Part shown: positions 28,741 to 36,548 of the stretch, piece after piece
Numbering within the stretch: the first letter of the stretch is position 1
Layout of the letters: each line of letters starts with the position of its first letter
Source of the DNA: Brevibacillus sp.
Lineage (GTDB): Bacteria; Bacillota; Bacilli; Brevibacillales; Brevibacillaceae
Reading direction: 5' to 3'
Assembly (NCBI GenBank): GCA_017656235.1
Contig: JACDOF010000001.1
Coordinates: forward strand, 248,001-312,000
Length of the DNA stretch: 64,000 bases
Notes under the pieces: generated by a model
What the model saw: only the letters and a program-made list of their open reading frames with translations
The model's database searches: none
What the model was told of the DNA's origin: nothing
Position numbers and translations under genes: made by a program

Positions 28741-28795
28741 TTGAATGAGAACGTATATTCCCCTTATAATGTGCGTATCATAAGAACGAGTGTTC
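28741..28795 (+). promoter_or_regulatory. SOS (LexA/DinR)-type promoter of the Y-family polymerase
   Basis: TTGAAT (28741-28746), 18-nt spacer, TATAAT (28765-28770). A perfect GAAC-N4-GTTC box (GAACGAGTGTTC, 28784-28795) overlaps the start point. A one-mismatch box (GAACGTATATTC, 28748-28759) lies in the spacer. Confidence 0.8.
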
Positions 28796-28814
28796 TCGTT
28801 TGGGGTGACGCACC

Positions 28815-30047
28815 GTGAAAAGTCGAATCATCTTTCTCGCTGACATGCAAAGCTTTTTTGCCAGTGTGGAAAAGGCGGCCGATCCATCGCTTCGCGACAA
28901 GCCGATCGTCGTCGCCGGCGATCCCGAACGGCGCAGCGGAGTCGTGCTGGCGGCCTGCCCGCTGGCGAAAGCGTACGGCGTGACCACCGCGGAAGCGCTT
29001 TGGCAGGCGCAGCAAAAGTGCCGTCATCTGGTCGTGGTGAAGCCGCGGATGGAAATGTACGTTCGAATGTCGCTGCAGATCACCCGGATATTTGAATCGT
29101 TTACCGATCTGGTGGAGCCCTACTCGATTGACGAACAATTTCTTGACGTTACCGGCAGTCTGGCTCTGTTTGGCGATCCGCTCTCCATTGCCCGGCAGAT
29201 ACGTGAACGGGTCTGGCTGGAGACGGGGATTGTCTGCCGGATCGGCATCAGCGAAAACAAAGTGCTGGCCAAGATGGCCTGCGACAACTTTGCCAAAAAA
29301 CAGCCGCAAGGGGTGTTTTGGCTGAAGCGGAACGAATTGGCGGAGACGCTGTGGCCGCTGCCTGTGGAAAAGCTGTTTGGTGTCGGGTCACGGATGAAGC
29401 GTCATTTTCACCGCATCGGTGTCTATACGATCGGACAGTTGGCCCGGCTCTCTCCCGAGGTGCTGATCCGCCGCTGGGGAGCCAATGGCGAAGTGTTGTG
29501 GCGGACGGCCAACGGTCTGGACGATTCTCCGGTCTCCCCGCGGACACACGCGACGCAAAAAGGCATTGGCCACCACATGACCCTGCCCCGCGACTACTAC
29601 ACGGCCGCGGAGATCAAGGTCGTTCTGTTGGAACTGTGCGAAGAGGTGTGCCGCCGGGCCCGCAGCAAGCGGCTGATGGGATCGGTTCTTTCCGTCGGCT
29701 GTCGCGGCGCCGATTTCGAGGCTGCGACCGGTTTCTGGCGGCAGATGAAGCTGTTTGAGCCAACCCATGACGCGATGACCCTGTTTGCGGCCGCCTGCCG
29801 CCTGTTTGAGCAGCACTGGCAGCATACGCCGGTACGCAGTATCGGGGTCAGTCTGAGCCAATTGGTTGCCGATGACACGTACCAGCTCAGCTTGTTTGAA
29901 GACAAACCGCGGCAGCGGGCGTTGGCCGCAGCGATTGACGGGATCCGCGCCCGTTACGGAAACGCTGCTGTGCTGCGGGCCGTCTCCCTGCTTGATGCCG
30001 GCCAGGCGCGAGAGCGGGCACGCAAGATCGGAGGTCACTACAAGTGA
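28815..30047 (+). CDS. Y-family DNA polymerase (UvrX/YqjW-like translesion polymerase)
   Basis: Error-prone lesion-bypass polymerase, 410 aa. Palm residues: FLADMQSFFASVEKA supplies the first metal Asp, and YSIDEQFLDVTG the Asp-Glu pair. The thumb has KMACDNFAKKQPQGVF and LFGVGSRMKRHFHRIG. The little-finger domain follows (about 240-360). A beta-clamp motif may be QLSLF near residue 368. It resembles the LexA-controlled UvrX/YqjW branch more than housekeeping DinB. A consensus SOS box at its promoter supports damage induction. Its TGA overlaps the GTG of the next gene. Confidence 0.92.
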   Translation: MKSRIIFLADMQSFFASVEKAADPSLRDKPIVVAGDPERRSGVVLAACPLAKAYGVTTAEALWQAQQKCRHLVVVKPRMEMYVRMSLQITRIFESFTDLVEPYSIDEQFLDVTGSLALFGDPLSIARQIRERVWLETGIVCRIGISENKVLAKMACDNFAKKQPQGVFWLKRNELAETLWPLPVEKLFGVGSRMKRHFHRIGVYTIGQLARLSPEVLIRRWGANGEVLWRTANGLDDSPVSPRTHATQKGIGHHMTLPRDYYTAAEIKVVLLELCEEVCRRARSKRLMGSVLSVGCRGADFEAATGFWRQMKLFEPTHDAMTLFAAACRLFEQHWQHTPVRSIGVSLSQLVADDTYQLSLFEDKPRQRALAAAIDGIRARYGNAAVLRAVSLLDAGQARERARKIGGHYK

Positions 30048-30484
30048 ACCGGCAGGGTGACTGGCCGCAAGCGACCGTCGGAAGCGGACAGCATGCTGCC
30101 GACAGTACGGAAGATGACCGAGTGGGCGAACAGCCGGAAAGCTGGCAAAAGACGCTGCAGGAGTGTGTGGTGTTTGGCGTTTTGTTCAAGGCGCTTATGG
30201 CCGATCTGAGCGCCCTCAAGAAACTGCCCCTCAAGCTCTCTTATCACCTGCTGTTTGAGGAGTTGTCGCGCTGGGCGGAGCAGCGCCACCACCAATTGCG
30301 CCGGCGTCTGCGTGAACAGGGCTGCATCCTGGTAAACAGCGAACGGCTCGATCAGTTTTACCGGATCGAACTGAAATATGGTGGCTATCTGCAGGAAGCG
30401 CTCTATTCGATAGAACTGGTGCGGGCAGAATGTGAGCAGCAGATTCGCATCTGGTTGATGCAGCGTGGAGGAAAAAGCTGGTGA
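30044..30484 (+). CDS. Hypothetical protein coupled to the SOS polymerase
   Basis: Unrecognised 146-aa protein. The first 35 residues are polar and probably disordered. The rest is predominantly helical, with LSYHLLFEELSRWAEQRHHQLRRRL, and Arg/Glu-rich (IELVRAECEQQIRIWLMQR), with no membrane segment. Its GTG start overlaps the polymerase stop codon (GTGA), so it is translated from the SOS-induced mRNA. Bacillus yqjW is likewise followed by small genes (yqjX, yqzH), but I see no YolD signature here. Function unknown; a polymerase accessory role is inference. Confidence 0.7.
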   Translation: MNRQGDWPQATVGSGQHAADSTEDDRVGEQPESWQKTLQECVVFGVLFKALMADLSALKKLPLKLSYHLLFEELSRWAEQRHHQLRRRLREQGCILVNSERLDQFYRIELKYGGYLQEALYSIELVRAECEQQIRIWLMQRGGKSW

Positions 30485-30676
30485 GGGAAAAACTCGTGTC
30501 CCAAAAGGAAAACCTGTTTGTAATGGAACAAGTGACACGACGGATCAAACTGAGAGTGGGCGAGCAGGCGAGTAAATTCCTGCCATCGGCTGCCGGACGT
30601 CGAACTGGGGGACTCTTCCTTGAACAGCGGCACATAGTTGGCACGCTGTCGGGACATGATGAGGGGAAAAGGGGGA

Positions 30677-31513
30677 ATGGTCGTGACAACCTTCTCGATA
30701 CGCCTCATCGCAGCAGTCGTGGCGGCTTCTCTCTCTTTGGCGGCGGGATGTTCCGCTCCCCCCTCCGATCAGGGCCAACGACAGCAGGATTCTGCACAAT
30801 TGTCGGGAAAGCCGGTGGAACCAGCCCGAAAGACGGCCCCCGCGGCGGAACGGGTGCAGCAGGAAAAGCCGATGAGCGGGAAACTGTCCCCACAGGCTGA
30901 ACAACCGGAATCGCTCCCGTCCAAGCGGATGCTGGACGTGCCGCTAATCAGGCAAAATCCGGAACTGAAGTACGGCTGTGAGGTAACCAGCCTGGCAATG
31001 CTGCTGCAGTATGCGGGTTATGATGTGGACAAACTGACACTGGCGAGGCAGGTCCCGAAGGATACCGAGCCGTTGGTGCAGAGAAAGGGAGACATTCGCC
31101 AGTGGGGTGACCCCAATGTGGGATTTGTTGGCGATATCACCGGCAAGCGAAAAGGGTTTGCCGTCTACAACAAACCGCTGGAAAAGCTTCTTCGCCGCTA
31201 TATGGGGGAACGCACGCTCAACTTGACCGGACAACCGTTTGAGCGCATCCTGCAGAGCGTAGGGCAAGGGCGGCCAGTTGTTGTCTGGACGACGGGAGAT
31301 TTTGCGCCGCCGACAGAGTGGAAAAGCTGGCAGAAAGACGGCAAAAAGGTCGTGGCACCGTTTGATGAACATGCCGTGCTGCTGGTCGGGTATGATCAGA
31401 CACACGTCTACGTGAACGATCCGCTCAGCGGGGTCAAACAGCAGCGCGTGAGCCGGGAAGCGATGAAAAAAAGCTGGGAAGCACTGGGTAAACAAGCGCT
31501 GACGTTCAAATAA
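30677..31513 (+). CDS. C39-family cysteine peptidase lipoprotein
   Basis: Secreted lipoprotein, 278 aa. Signal peptide TTFSIRLIAAVVAASLSLAAGC with the lipidated Cys about residue 25, then a 55-residue Gln/Pro-rich linker. The C-terminal papain-like domain (Peptidase_C39_2) shows the nucleophile in LKYGCEVTSLAML, the His of DEHAVLLVGYD and the Asp of VYVNDPLSG. It probably cleaves peptides at the cell surface; the substrate is unknown. I start at the ATG at 30677 after GAGGGGAAAAGGGGG; two upstream ATGs lack as good a site. Confidence 0.85.
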   Translation: MVVTTFSIRLIAAVVAASLSLAAGCSAPPSDQGQRQQDSAQLSGKPVEPARKTAPAAERVQQEKPMSGKLSPQAEQPESLPSKRMLDVPLIRQNPELKYGCEVTSLAMLLQYAGYDVDKLTLARQVPKDTEPLVQRKGDIRQWGDPNVGFVGDITGKRKGFAVYNKPLEKLLRRYMGERTLNLTGQPFERILQSVGQGRPVVVWTTGDFAPPTEWKSWQKDGKKVVAPFDEHAVLLVGYDQTHVYVNDPLSGVKQQRVSREAMKKSWEALGKQALTFK

Positions 31514-31528
31514 AGGAAACAAGGAAAA

Positions 31529-31678
31529 ATGCAAGTGTCAAAACAACAAGAACAAGAGGAAAAAAGCAGCGCGCGAGAGCGAATGAGAGACCTCATTTTC
31601 TTACAATACAGCGCATCGCTTGTTTTTTGCGTAATTGTTCGCAAATGCCTTTTGCCTGAAAGGGGAACCATCGCGTAG
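31529..31678 (+). CDS. Possible small protein after the C39 lipoprotein
   Basis: A 49-aa frame starting 15 nt after the peptidase stop, behind AAGGAAACAAGGAAAA. A polar Gln/Glu-rich N-terminus (MQVSKQQEQEEKSS) leads into a moderately hydrophobic stretch (FLQYSASLVFCVIV). No family match is known to me, and it may be chance. Confidence 0.3.
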   Translation: MQVSKQQEQEEKSSARERMRDLIFLQYSASLVFCVIVRKCLLPERGTIA

Positions 31679-31731
31679 GATAGACACAGAATTCCAAAGC
31701 AAGTTTGCAGTGTGTGAAAAGGGGACTCCAA

Positions 31732-32004
31732 ATGTTAGCACAGGAAATGGGCAAGATCTTCACGAAACATGCGGAGGTGATGACGCCCAAGCGCTGGACT
31801 GAGTTTCTTGAGCAGTTGGAGAGGAAAGGCTTGTACGTCGTCATCGAAACCGAGACCAATGGAAAAGTGATGAGCCCATTGGGAGGATTAATGCCAATGC
31901 CGTGCAAAAACGAGACGTTTTCCATTCTGAGTGCCGAGGAACTGCAGGCCAAAGGGCTGTCAATCGGCCATCACGTCTTAAGCAAGCCAAAGGAAAAAGA
32001 ATAA
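31732..32004 (+). CDS. Hypothetical protein, 90 aa
   Basis: Unrecognised small cytoplasmic protein. It begins MLAQEMGKIFTKHAEV, continues with a mixed alpha/beta pattern (LERKGLYVVIETETNGKV) and a glycine/proline segment (PLGGLMPMPCKNETF). ATG 31732 has AAAGGGGACT upstream, and a strong terminator ends the unit, so a short monocistronic gene is likely. No function assigned. Confidence 0.6.
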   Translation: MLAQEMGKIFTKHAEVMTPKRWTEFLEQLERKGLYVVIETETNGKVMSPLGGLMPMPCKNETFSILSAEELQAKGLSIGHHVLSKPKEKE

Positions 32005-32023
32005 CACGGAAGAGGCAGTAACA

Positions 32024-32058
32024 GCTCTTTTCCCAGCGAAGGGAAAAGGGCTTTTTTT
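32024..32058 (+). terminator. Terminator of the 90-aa gene
   Basis: AGCTCTTTTCCC and GGGAAAAGGGCT arms with one G-U pair and a 6-nt loop, followed by seven T residues. Confidence 0.88.
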
Positions 32059-32182
32059 GTTGGAAATTATCTCGGGGAGATTCGTGATCTCTATTTCTCG
32101 AAAAATGGGCAGGGACAACAGGGACGGTCACCTGCCTACCTGCATAGGCTGTAGCGTAATCTATACGAGAGGGAGGATTAGC

Positions 32183-32434
32183 ATGGAATGCAGTGATACG
32201 CTGCGCAAATTTCAGGAAGTGCAGTTTGGGCTGGTGGAACTGCAGCTGTATCTAGACATGAATCCGGCTGATCAGAGAGCGGTCCAACAGTACAATTACC
32301 TGTCTGACGAACTGCACCGGTTGAAGCATGAATACGAAATGCAGGCTGGTCCGCTCATGCAGTATGGATTTTCCAGATCACCAAAAAGATGGGTTTGGAC
32401 CAGTACGCCCTGGCCGTGGGAAATCGAATACTGA
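32183..32434 (+). CDS. cotJB: Spore coat protein CotJB
   Basis: CotJB, 83 aa, an inner-coat component needed with CotJA and CotJC. Family hallmarks: VQFGLVELQLYLDMNPADQ, QYNYLSDELHRLKHEYEMQ, GPLMQYGFS and the terminal WPWEI. ATG 32183 behind GGGAGG. It is the first gene of the local cotJ operon and is followed at 11 bp by cotJC. Confidence 0.9.
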   Translation: MECSDTLRKFQEVQFGLVELQLYLDMNPADQRAVQQYNYLSDELHRLKHEYEMQAGPLMQYGFSRSPKRWVWTSTPWPWEIEY

Positions 32435-32445
32435 GGTGAGATCAG

Positions 32446-33018
32446 ATGTGGATTTATGAAAAAAAATTAGAAGTTCCTGTACGAGTCAGCAAGCCAGACC
32501 TGCAAATGGCGAAGTTTTTGATTACACAGTACGGCGGGCCTGATGGAGAACTGTCTGCGGCGCTGCGCTACCTGAATCAGCGTTACTCGATGCCCAACGA
32601 GCGGGCCAAGGCACTCTTGACCGATATCGGTACCGAGGAATTGGGCCATCTTGAAGTAATCGCCACCCTCGTCTACAAACTGGTGAAAGATGCCACACCA
32701 CAGGAGATGCGCGCCGCCGGACTGGGCGCCCATTATGCGGACCACGACAAGGCCCTGTTTTATACGGACGCGAACGGCAACCCCTGGACCGCTTCGTACA
32801 TCCAGGCAAAGGGAGATCCGATTGCGGATCTCGCCGAAGATATTGCCGCCGAAGAAAAGGCGCGCGCCACCTACCAGTGGTTGATCAATTTGACCGATGA
32901 TCCGGATGTGATCCAGGTGCTGAAGTTCCTGCGTGAACGGGAAGTGGTTCACTCGCAGCGTTTTCGCGAGGCGCTTTACATTGTGGAGGAGCACTATAAC
33001 ACGCGAAAATACTTTTGA
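32446..33018 (+). CDS. cotJC: Spore coat protein CotJC (manganese catalase family)
   Basis: Mn-catalase-like coat protein, 190 aa. Ferritin-like four-helix bundle with metal-ligand motifs GTEELGHLEV and AAEEKARATYQWL, plus REREVVHSQRFREAL. It is shorter than full Mn catalases (about 270-300 aa), as usual for CotJC. It probably protects spores or cross-links coat through peroxide chemistry; that role is family-level knowledge. It overlaps or abuts the next gene, whose ribosome binding site covers its stop. Confidence 0.93.
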   Translation: MWIYEKKLEVPVRVSKPDLQMAKFLITQYGGPDGELSAALRYLNQRYSMPNERAKALLTDIGTEELGHLEVIATLVYKLVKDATPQEMRAAGLGAHYADHDKALFYTDANGNPWTASYIQAKGDPIADLAEDIAAEEKARATYQWLINLTDDPDVIQVLKFLREREVVHSQRFREALYIVEEHYNTRKYF

Positions 33019-33032
33019 GGAGGGAAGGCGTG

Positions 33033-33266
33033 ATGAACAGCAGTTACTATCAAGGTGGGAGTTCAGAGATGGACAGAGCTTATGGACGGAGAAGCCACCG
33101 CCGGGAGCAGGAGTATCACCGCGGTTACCCGCCCATCAATCTGCCTCCAGTCAAAGCGTATCCTCCGGACCCGTACATCGACCAGTTCTCACTGCCCGAA
33201 GCATTGCGGAAGGGAACACTATTTCGCTGGTTGTACGATCCATACGTAGATCCGTACAGGTGTTAA
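33033..33266 (+). CDS. cotJA: CotJA-like spore coat-associated protein
   Basis: 77 aa. The C-terminal half has the CotJA signature of proline/tyrosine segments followed by LPEALRKGTLFRWLYDPYV; the N-terminus is Ser/Arg-rich (NSSYYQGGSSEMDRAYGRR). ATG 33033 behind GAGGAGGGAAGG. In Bacillus cotJA is the first gene of the operon; here it is last, so the order is cotJB-cotJC-cotJA. Confidence 0.8.
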   Translation: MNSSYYQGGSSEMDRAYGRRSHRREQEYHRGYPPINLPPVKAYPPDPYIDQFSLPEALRKGTLFRWLYDPYVDPYRC

Positions 33267-33391
33267 AAATAGGCAGACGGCGCAGGCGACAACAAAAAGC
33301 CGGAAGGGCGCCTGAAGGAGGTGATGCCCTTCTCTTGGCAGCGTCACCATTCCAGACACGAGGGAATCATGTTCTGCGAGCACAGATCGAA

Positions 33392-33426
33392 CGGGAGAAC
33401 CCAGGGCGGCGGTTCTCCTTTCTTAT
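33392..33426 (+). terminator. Probable terminator of the cotJ operon
   Basis: GGAGAACC and GGTTCTCC form an 8-bp stem with a 9-nt loop, followed by TTTCTTAT. It lies 130 nt after the last stop codon, and the intervening bases hold no convincing gene. Confidence 0.6.
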
Positions 33427-33430
33427 CGTA

Positions 33431-33570
33431 CAGGACACCACACGGTGCTGGTCGGGTCTCAAAGCTCTCGCTTGGGACGAGTGCGGGCGGTTTTTCGCTT
33501 TGCACAGCCGGGCAGCGAAACGGCGTATCCGCTGGAAAATCGCAGCGGCAACCGCATCACGTATCGCGAC
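33431..33570 (+). repeat. Direct repeat, copy 1 (island left side)
   Basis: The first 46 bases (33431-33476) are identical to 37200-37245. Similarity continues with increasing substitutions and small gaps for about 140 nt. It carries an open frame on both strands without recognisable product. Probably a remnant of a mobile or duplicated intergenic element. Confidence 0.75.
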
Positions 33571-33623
33571 GTAACTTGGCCGCTTTGCGGCATGGGGAGT
33601 CTACACGCTGATCGGTCTATCCA

Positions 33624-33659
33624 AGGGGAACCGGTTTTTCGGTTGACCACGGTTTATTG
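33624..33659. repeat. 36-bp perfect inverted repeat, left copy
   Basis: Exact reverse complement of 38878-38913, which covers the subtilase stop codon and half of its terminator. After a gap of about 11 nt the match resumes weakly (TACGGTTGGGAA against TACGGTCGGGAA on the other strand), so this is a decayed inverted copy of a subtilase 3' end. Confidence 0.85.
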
Positions 33660-33664
33660 TACGG

Positions 33665-34195
33665 TTGGGAAGTACCGGTTCGTACTGGAAATCCATTTAC
33701 AATCTGCTGGATAGATGCGGAATGGATTGCCGGTTGCTGCGCCATGGTTTGCTCCAAGGCAGTTTCATCCCCAACCGCGAGCAACGGGAACTGCGGTATC
33801 GCCGAAGCCTGATCGAAGAACGCTCCCGAGAGGTGAACCGGATTCAAAAGGTTCTAGAAGGGGCGAACATCAAACTTTCTTCCGTTGCCAGCAAAGTTCT
33901 GGGCAAATCGGGCCGCGCCATTCTCGAAGCCATGATCGCAGGCGAAACGGATGCGGTGGTTCTGTCGGAATTGGCCAAGAAACGGTTAAAAAACAAAAAA
34001 CTTGAACTGATTAAAGCCTTAAATGGTCTCATGGGTCCGCATCAACGTCTGATGCTGGAAGCAAGAAAGTTCACCAATGAAAAGGAAGCACGAAATGCAG
34101 TCTTCGAGTACATCGAAATGTTTTATAATACGAAAAGAATGCATTCCGCATTGGGTTATATGAGCCCAGTGGAGTATGAAAAACAACATTCATAA
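33665..34195 (+). pseudogene. Fused remnants of IS110 and IS3 transposases
   Basis: An open frame of 176 codons made of two unrelated pieces. Codons 1-135 match IS110-family transposases ([13 protein letters not shown], then [59 protein letters not shown]). About 25 residues and a frame change separate the first two blocks, and the N-terminal catalytic region is gone. From about 34066 the frame runs into the C-terminus of an IS3/IS150-type OrfB ([32 protein letters not shown]). The IS3 end sequence (GTCTTAACTCCGTGT) follows. Neither part can be an active transposase. Confidence 0.88.
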
Positions 34196-34284
34196 CCGAT
34201 TAGTCTTAACTCCGTGTAAAGAGGTTTGATGAAAGTCCATTGGTATTCAAATGAAAAGTACAGCATGTTCATTGAATTAGCCAG

Positions 34285-34893
34285 TTACTCTATCTGTAGG
34301 ACTTCATGATGAATTTGCAGCAAGCTTTTCTCGAACTGCTCATAAAACACAAGGGTATCTTCAATAAATGATTTTTGATATTGATCATTCATTCCGTCAG
34401 CGACCTTATTTATATCAATAAAATTAATCAATACCAGATATCCCTCCATTGAAAGAAGGTATTCGTCAAAAAAAGGGCGAGGAATCTTGCGATAGTCTTC
34501 TAAGATATTGGAATTCTGTACGGGAGAAATCGAGTTGATTGTAACGAATTGTTTTTCTTTACTGGTAGGAAAGTAAATAAAGTTCACCTTCACTAACAGG
34601 CTACTATTCTCTGATTTGTAATACGCTTCGTATCTGGCCGGAAATTCAACACTATGATCAATGATATCTGCCCCTCTTGCATCAAGGTTATTTTCTGGAA
34701 ACGAAGCAGTAATAATTGCAAGGTGTTCAGGAGAGATTTTGTCAAATTGGCCAGGGTCAAATTTTTCTTTAAAAGTGGAGAACGTCTTTTTGAAATCATC
34801 ATAAGCAAGAATGCGAGATTTAGTGGTAGTTTCATTTGCACATCCTGTAATCCATAACATCACTACTATAAATAACAGCATCTTACTTCTCAT
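34285..34893 (-). CDS. Hypothetical lipoprotein, 202 aa
   Basis: Signal peptide MRSKMLLFIVVMLWITGC with a good lipobox (ITGC), then a soluble domain rich in Phe, Asp, Glu and Asn with alternating strands (YKSENSSLLVKVNFIYFP) and a helical C-terminus (DTLVFYEQFEKSLLQIHHEV). Codon use is markedly AT-richer than in the housekeeping genes around the island, which suggests transfer. It lies 62 bp downstream of the secreted protein gene on the same strand and is probably co-expressed. No family recognised. Confidence 0.75.
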   Translation of the reverse strand: MRSKMLLFIVVMLWITGCANETTTKSRILAYDDFKKTFSTFKEKFDPGQFDKISPEHLAIITASFPENNLDARGADIIDHSVEFPARYEAYYKSENSSLLVKVNFIYFPTSKEKQFVTINSISPVQNSNILEDYRKIPRPFFDEYLLSMEGYLVLINFIDINKVADGMNDQYQKSFIEDTLVFYEQFEKSLLQIHHEVLQIE

Positions 34894-34955
34894 ACTCGTA
34901 ATTCACCTCATGTGTGAAGAGAAGAGTCAAACGACTCTTCTCTAATCAACCAATT

Positions 34956-35609
34956 TTATTCCTGCCATGCTTCACTGAACACATCCATATGGTCTGCCAC
35001 AAATACAGTCGCATCAATAGCCTTGTCAACATAAGTTCTGTTACTTGGATCTGCAGTATTATAATAGTAAACTCTTACCGTACCATCCGTCGTACGACCT
35101 TTGTACCAAAAGCGGATGAAACCTGTTTTTCCGGGATCGACCTCCATATCTCCCTTCGCACCAACCGCTTCATTTGTTGCCCGGGTGGTTTTATGCTCAA
35201 CACCAACAGTAGAATTAAGTTCAGCAAGAATTCCAGCTTTAATTTCTCCCGTAAACTCTAAACTTCCGTTCCACTCAGAGCCCTGGGATTCAGATCTTGT
35301 AACAGTAACTGACATATTATATGGCTTTGAGTTTCGAGTGTTGTCGTGTTCGAAGGTGATGATTTCTCTAAATTTTTTGACAGTAACATACCCATCGGGA
35401 TCATAACTATGGAAGACTGGGCCAACTATAACGTCTGTTGGTCTTACCATATCAGCAAGTTCGGATTCGGGTATACCATTTTGTGTCGTTTCGGTTGCCG
35501 GGGCAACAGTCACCTTGGTTTGGGGTTGCTTCGGGTAAGGGGCAGCACTTACCATTGCAGGAACTACTAGTAATAACGTGAGAATACATAAACCCACTTT
35601 CTTCCTCAT
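34956..35609 (-). CDS. Secreted beta-rich protein, 217 aa
   Basis: Sec signal peptide MRKKVGLCILTLLLVVPAMVSAA with cleavage near residue 23, a Pro/Thr-rich linker, then a domain of alternating Ser/Thr/Lys strands (YNMSVTVTRSESQGSEW, LNSTVGVEHKTTRATNEAVG) and a glycine turn (VDPGKTGFIRFWYKGR). The alternating pattern and the PGKTG turn before a receptor-facing strand recall aerolysin/ETX-MTX2-like secreted proteins, but I cannot confirm that family. ATG behind AAGGAGTGA. AT-rich like its downstream lipoprotein partner; the promoter side is the AT-rich stretch 35610-35716. Confidence 0.75.
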   Translation of the reverse strand: MRKKVGLCILTLLLVVPAMVSAAPYPKQPQTKVTVAPATETTQNGIPESELADMVRPTDVIVGPVFHSYDPDGYVTVKKFREIITFEHDNTRNSKPYNMSVTVTRSESQGSEWNGSLEFTGEIKAGILAELNSTVGVEHKTTRATNEAVGAKGDMEVDPGKTGFIRFWYKGRTTDGTVRVYYYNTADPSNRTYVDKAIDATVFVADHMDVFSEAWQE

Positions 35610-35716
35610 AAAAATTCACTCCTTAAAGTTTGGTTTTTTAAGGAATAGTCTAGAGGTTACTTCTATACTAACTGTCAGGTTATTTTTTTGTCAATATTAA
35701 CTATAAAATCCTTTTT

Positions 35717-35790
35717 GTGTAAACTCCGACTTTATTTTGACCCACCATCGCCGGTTTAAAATTGACCCACCCGGCGATTTTTTGTTGGTT
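35717..35790. mobile_element. Terminal sequences of an IS21-family element
   Basis: Two TTGACCCACC-type repeats (TTTTGACCCACC, AATTGACCCACC) separated by GCCGG arms, following TGTGTAAACTCCGAC. This arrangement of multiple terminal repeats is typical of IS21 ends. It lies next to the istB remnant on its 3' side. Confidence 0.65.
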
Positions 35791-35804
35791 AGGTGGTAGA
35801 GGGG

Positions 35805-36262
35805 GAGCCGTAGGCTCCAGTCCTCATCTTCTCACGAAGTCGGTAACTATTCCCCCTAATGTTGACGATGTGGGAATGGTGTAAGAGCCGTCTAGAATAG
35901 CCGTAGCAAGTATCGGATCACCCAGCAGTTCCCCCATTCACCAAAACTCTTGTTGCTGGTGAGCAATATACTTCCTCGCTCATATCTGGCACTGACAACC
36001 TGAAAAAAGAGATTGGCTGCCAGGCTGTCAAATGGTAAGTAACCAATTTCTTCAATGATCAGGAGCTTAGGGCGAAGATAGATACGGAGGCGTTTATCCA
36101 GCCTGTTTTCCGCGTAAGCTTTTCTCAGATCCTCGATGAGTTGCGAGAGACGGACAAAGTAAACGGATATCCCTTGCGAGATGGCTTCTATCCCCAACGC
36201 CACCGCCAGATGACTTTTTTCTACTCCGGGAGGCCCTAAGAACAAGACATTCTGCTAGACAT
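35805..36262 (-). pseudogene. istB: istB, IS21-family helper ATPase (broken)
   Basis: Remnant of the AAA+ transposition helper. The open part gives NVLFLGPPGVEKSHLAVAL with the Walker A changed from GVGKT/S to GVEKS, and IIEEIGYLPF where the family has a DE Walker B. After FGEWG the frame breaks; the continuation ELLGDPILATAILD is in the next frame, and LLHHSHIVNIRGNSYRLREK in a third. A stop codon cuts it just upstream of NVLFLGPPG, so the N-terminus is missing. No istA is present. Non-functional. Confidence 0.9.
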
Positions 36263-36548
36263 TGAAAAAACGCAGATGTTCCTCTATCGTGGGAGTTGTC
36301 CAGACAACCACTGAAAAGGAGGAAATCTGCGTTGTGCCTTGATTTTAACACAGACTTCATCAGCCTTCCATCGTTTCATCTGTCCCACTGGCAGAAAACG
36401 TCCAAGATGGAGTGGGTTGCTGTACTCGATCCTCTCCCCTCTTGCTATCTCGGTCATATCTGGCAAGTCACAGAAGGACGTTCACGTGAGCAGGTACTTG
36501 ATGAATGGGGATTTGTTCTATTTATTATTTACTATTTCGGAGGGTGCT
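36263..36548 (+). other. Decayed mobile-element segment between istB and the orphan gene
   Basis: About 290 nt. CGCAGATGTTCCTC (36270) and GAGGAAATCTGCG (36318) form an imperfect inverted repeat. A frame beginning LCLDFNTDFISLPSFHLSHW looks like the truncated N-terminus of another transposase, but I cannot name the family. It reads into the next gene out of frame. Confidence 0.4.

Noticed and set aside
30481-30900. 139-codon frame starting at the stop of the 146-aa gene
   Set aside because: The overlap GTGA looks like coupling, but the frame runs through the signal peptide and linker of the C39 lipoprotein in another register, with Gly/Arg-rich shadow composition.
32100-32182. Sigma-E promoter for cotJ
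   Set aside because: CATAGGCT resembles a -10, but no -35 at a suitable distance could be found.
33445-33714. Open frames across both copies of the direct repeat
   Set aside because: The frames diverge completely between copies after the identical part and show no conserved product, so the repeat is treated as noncoding.
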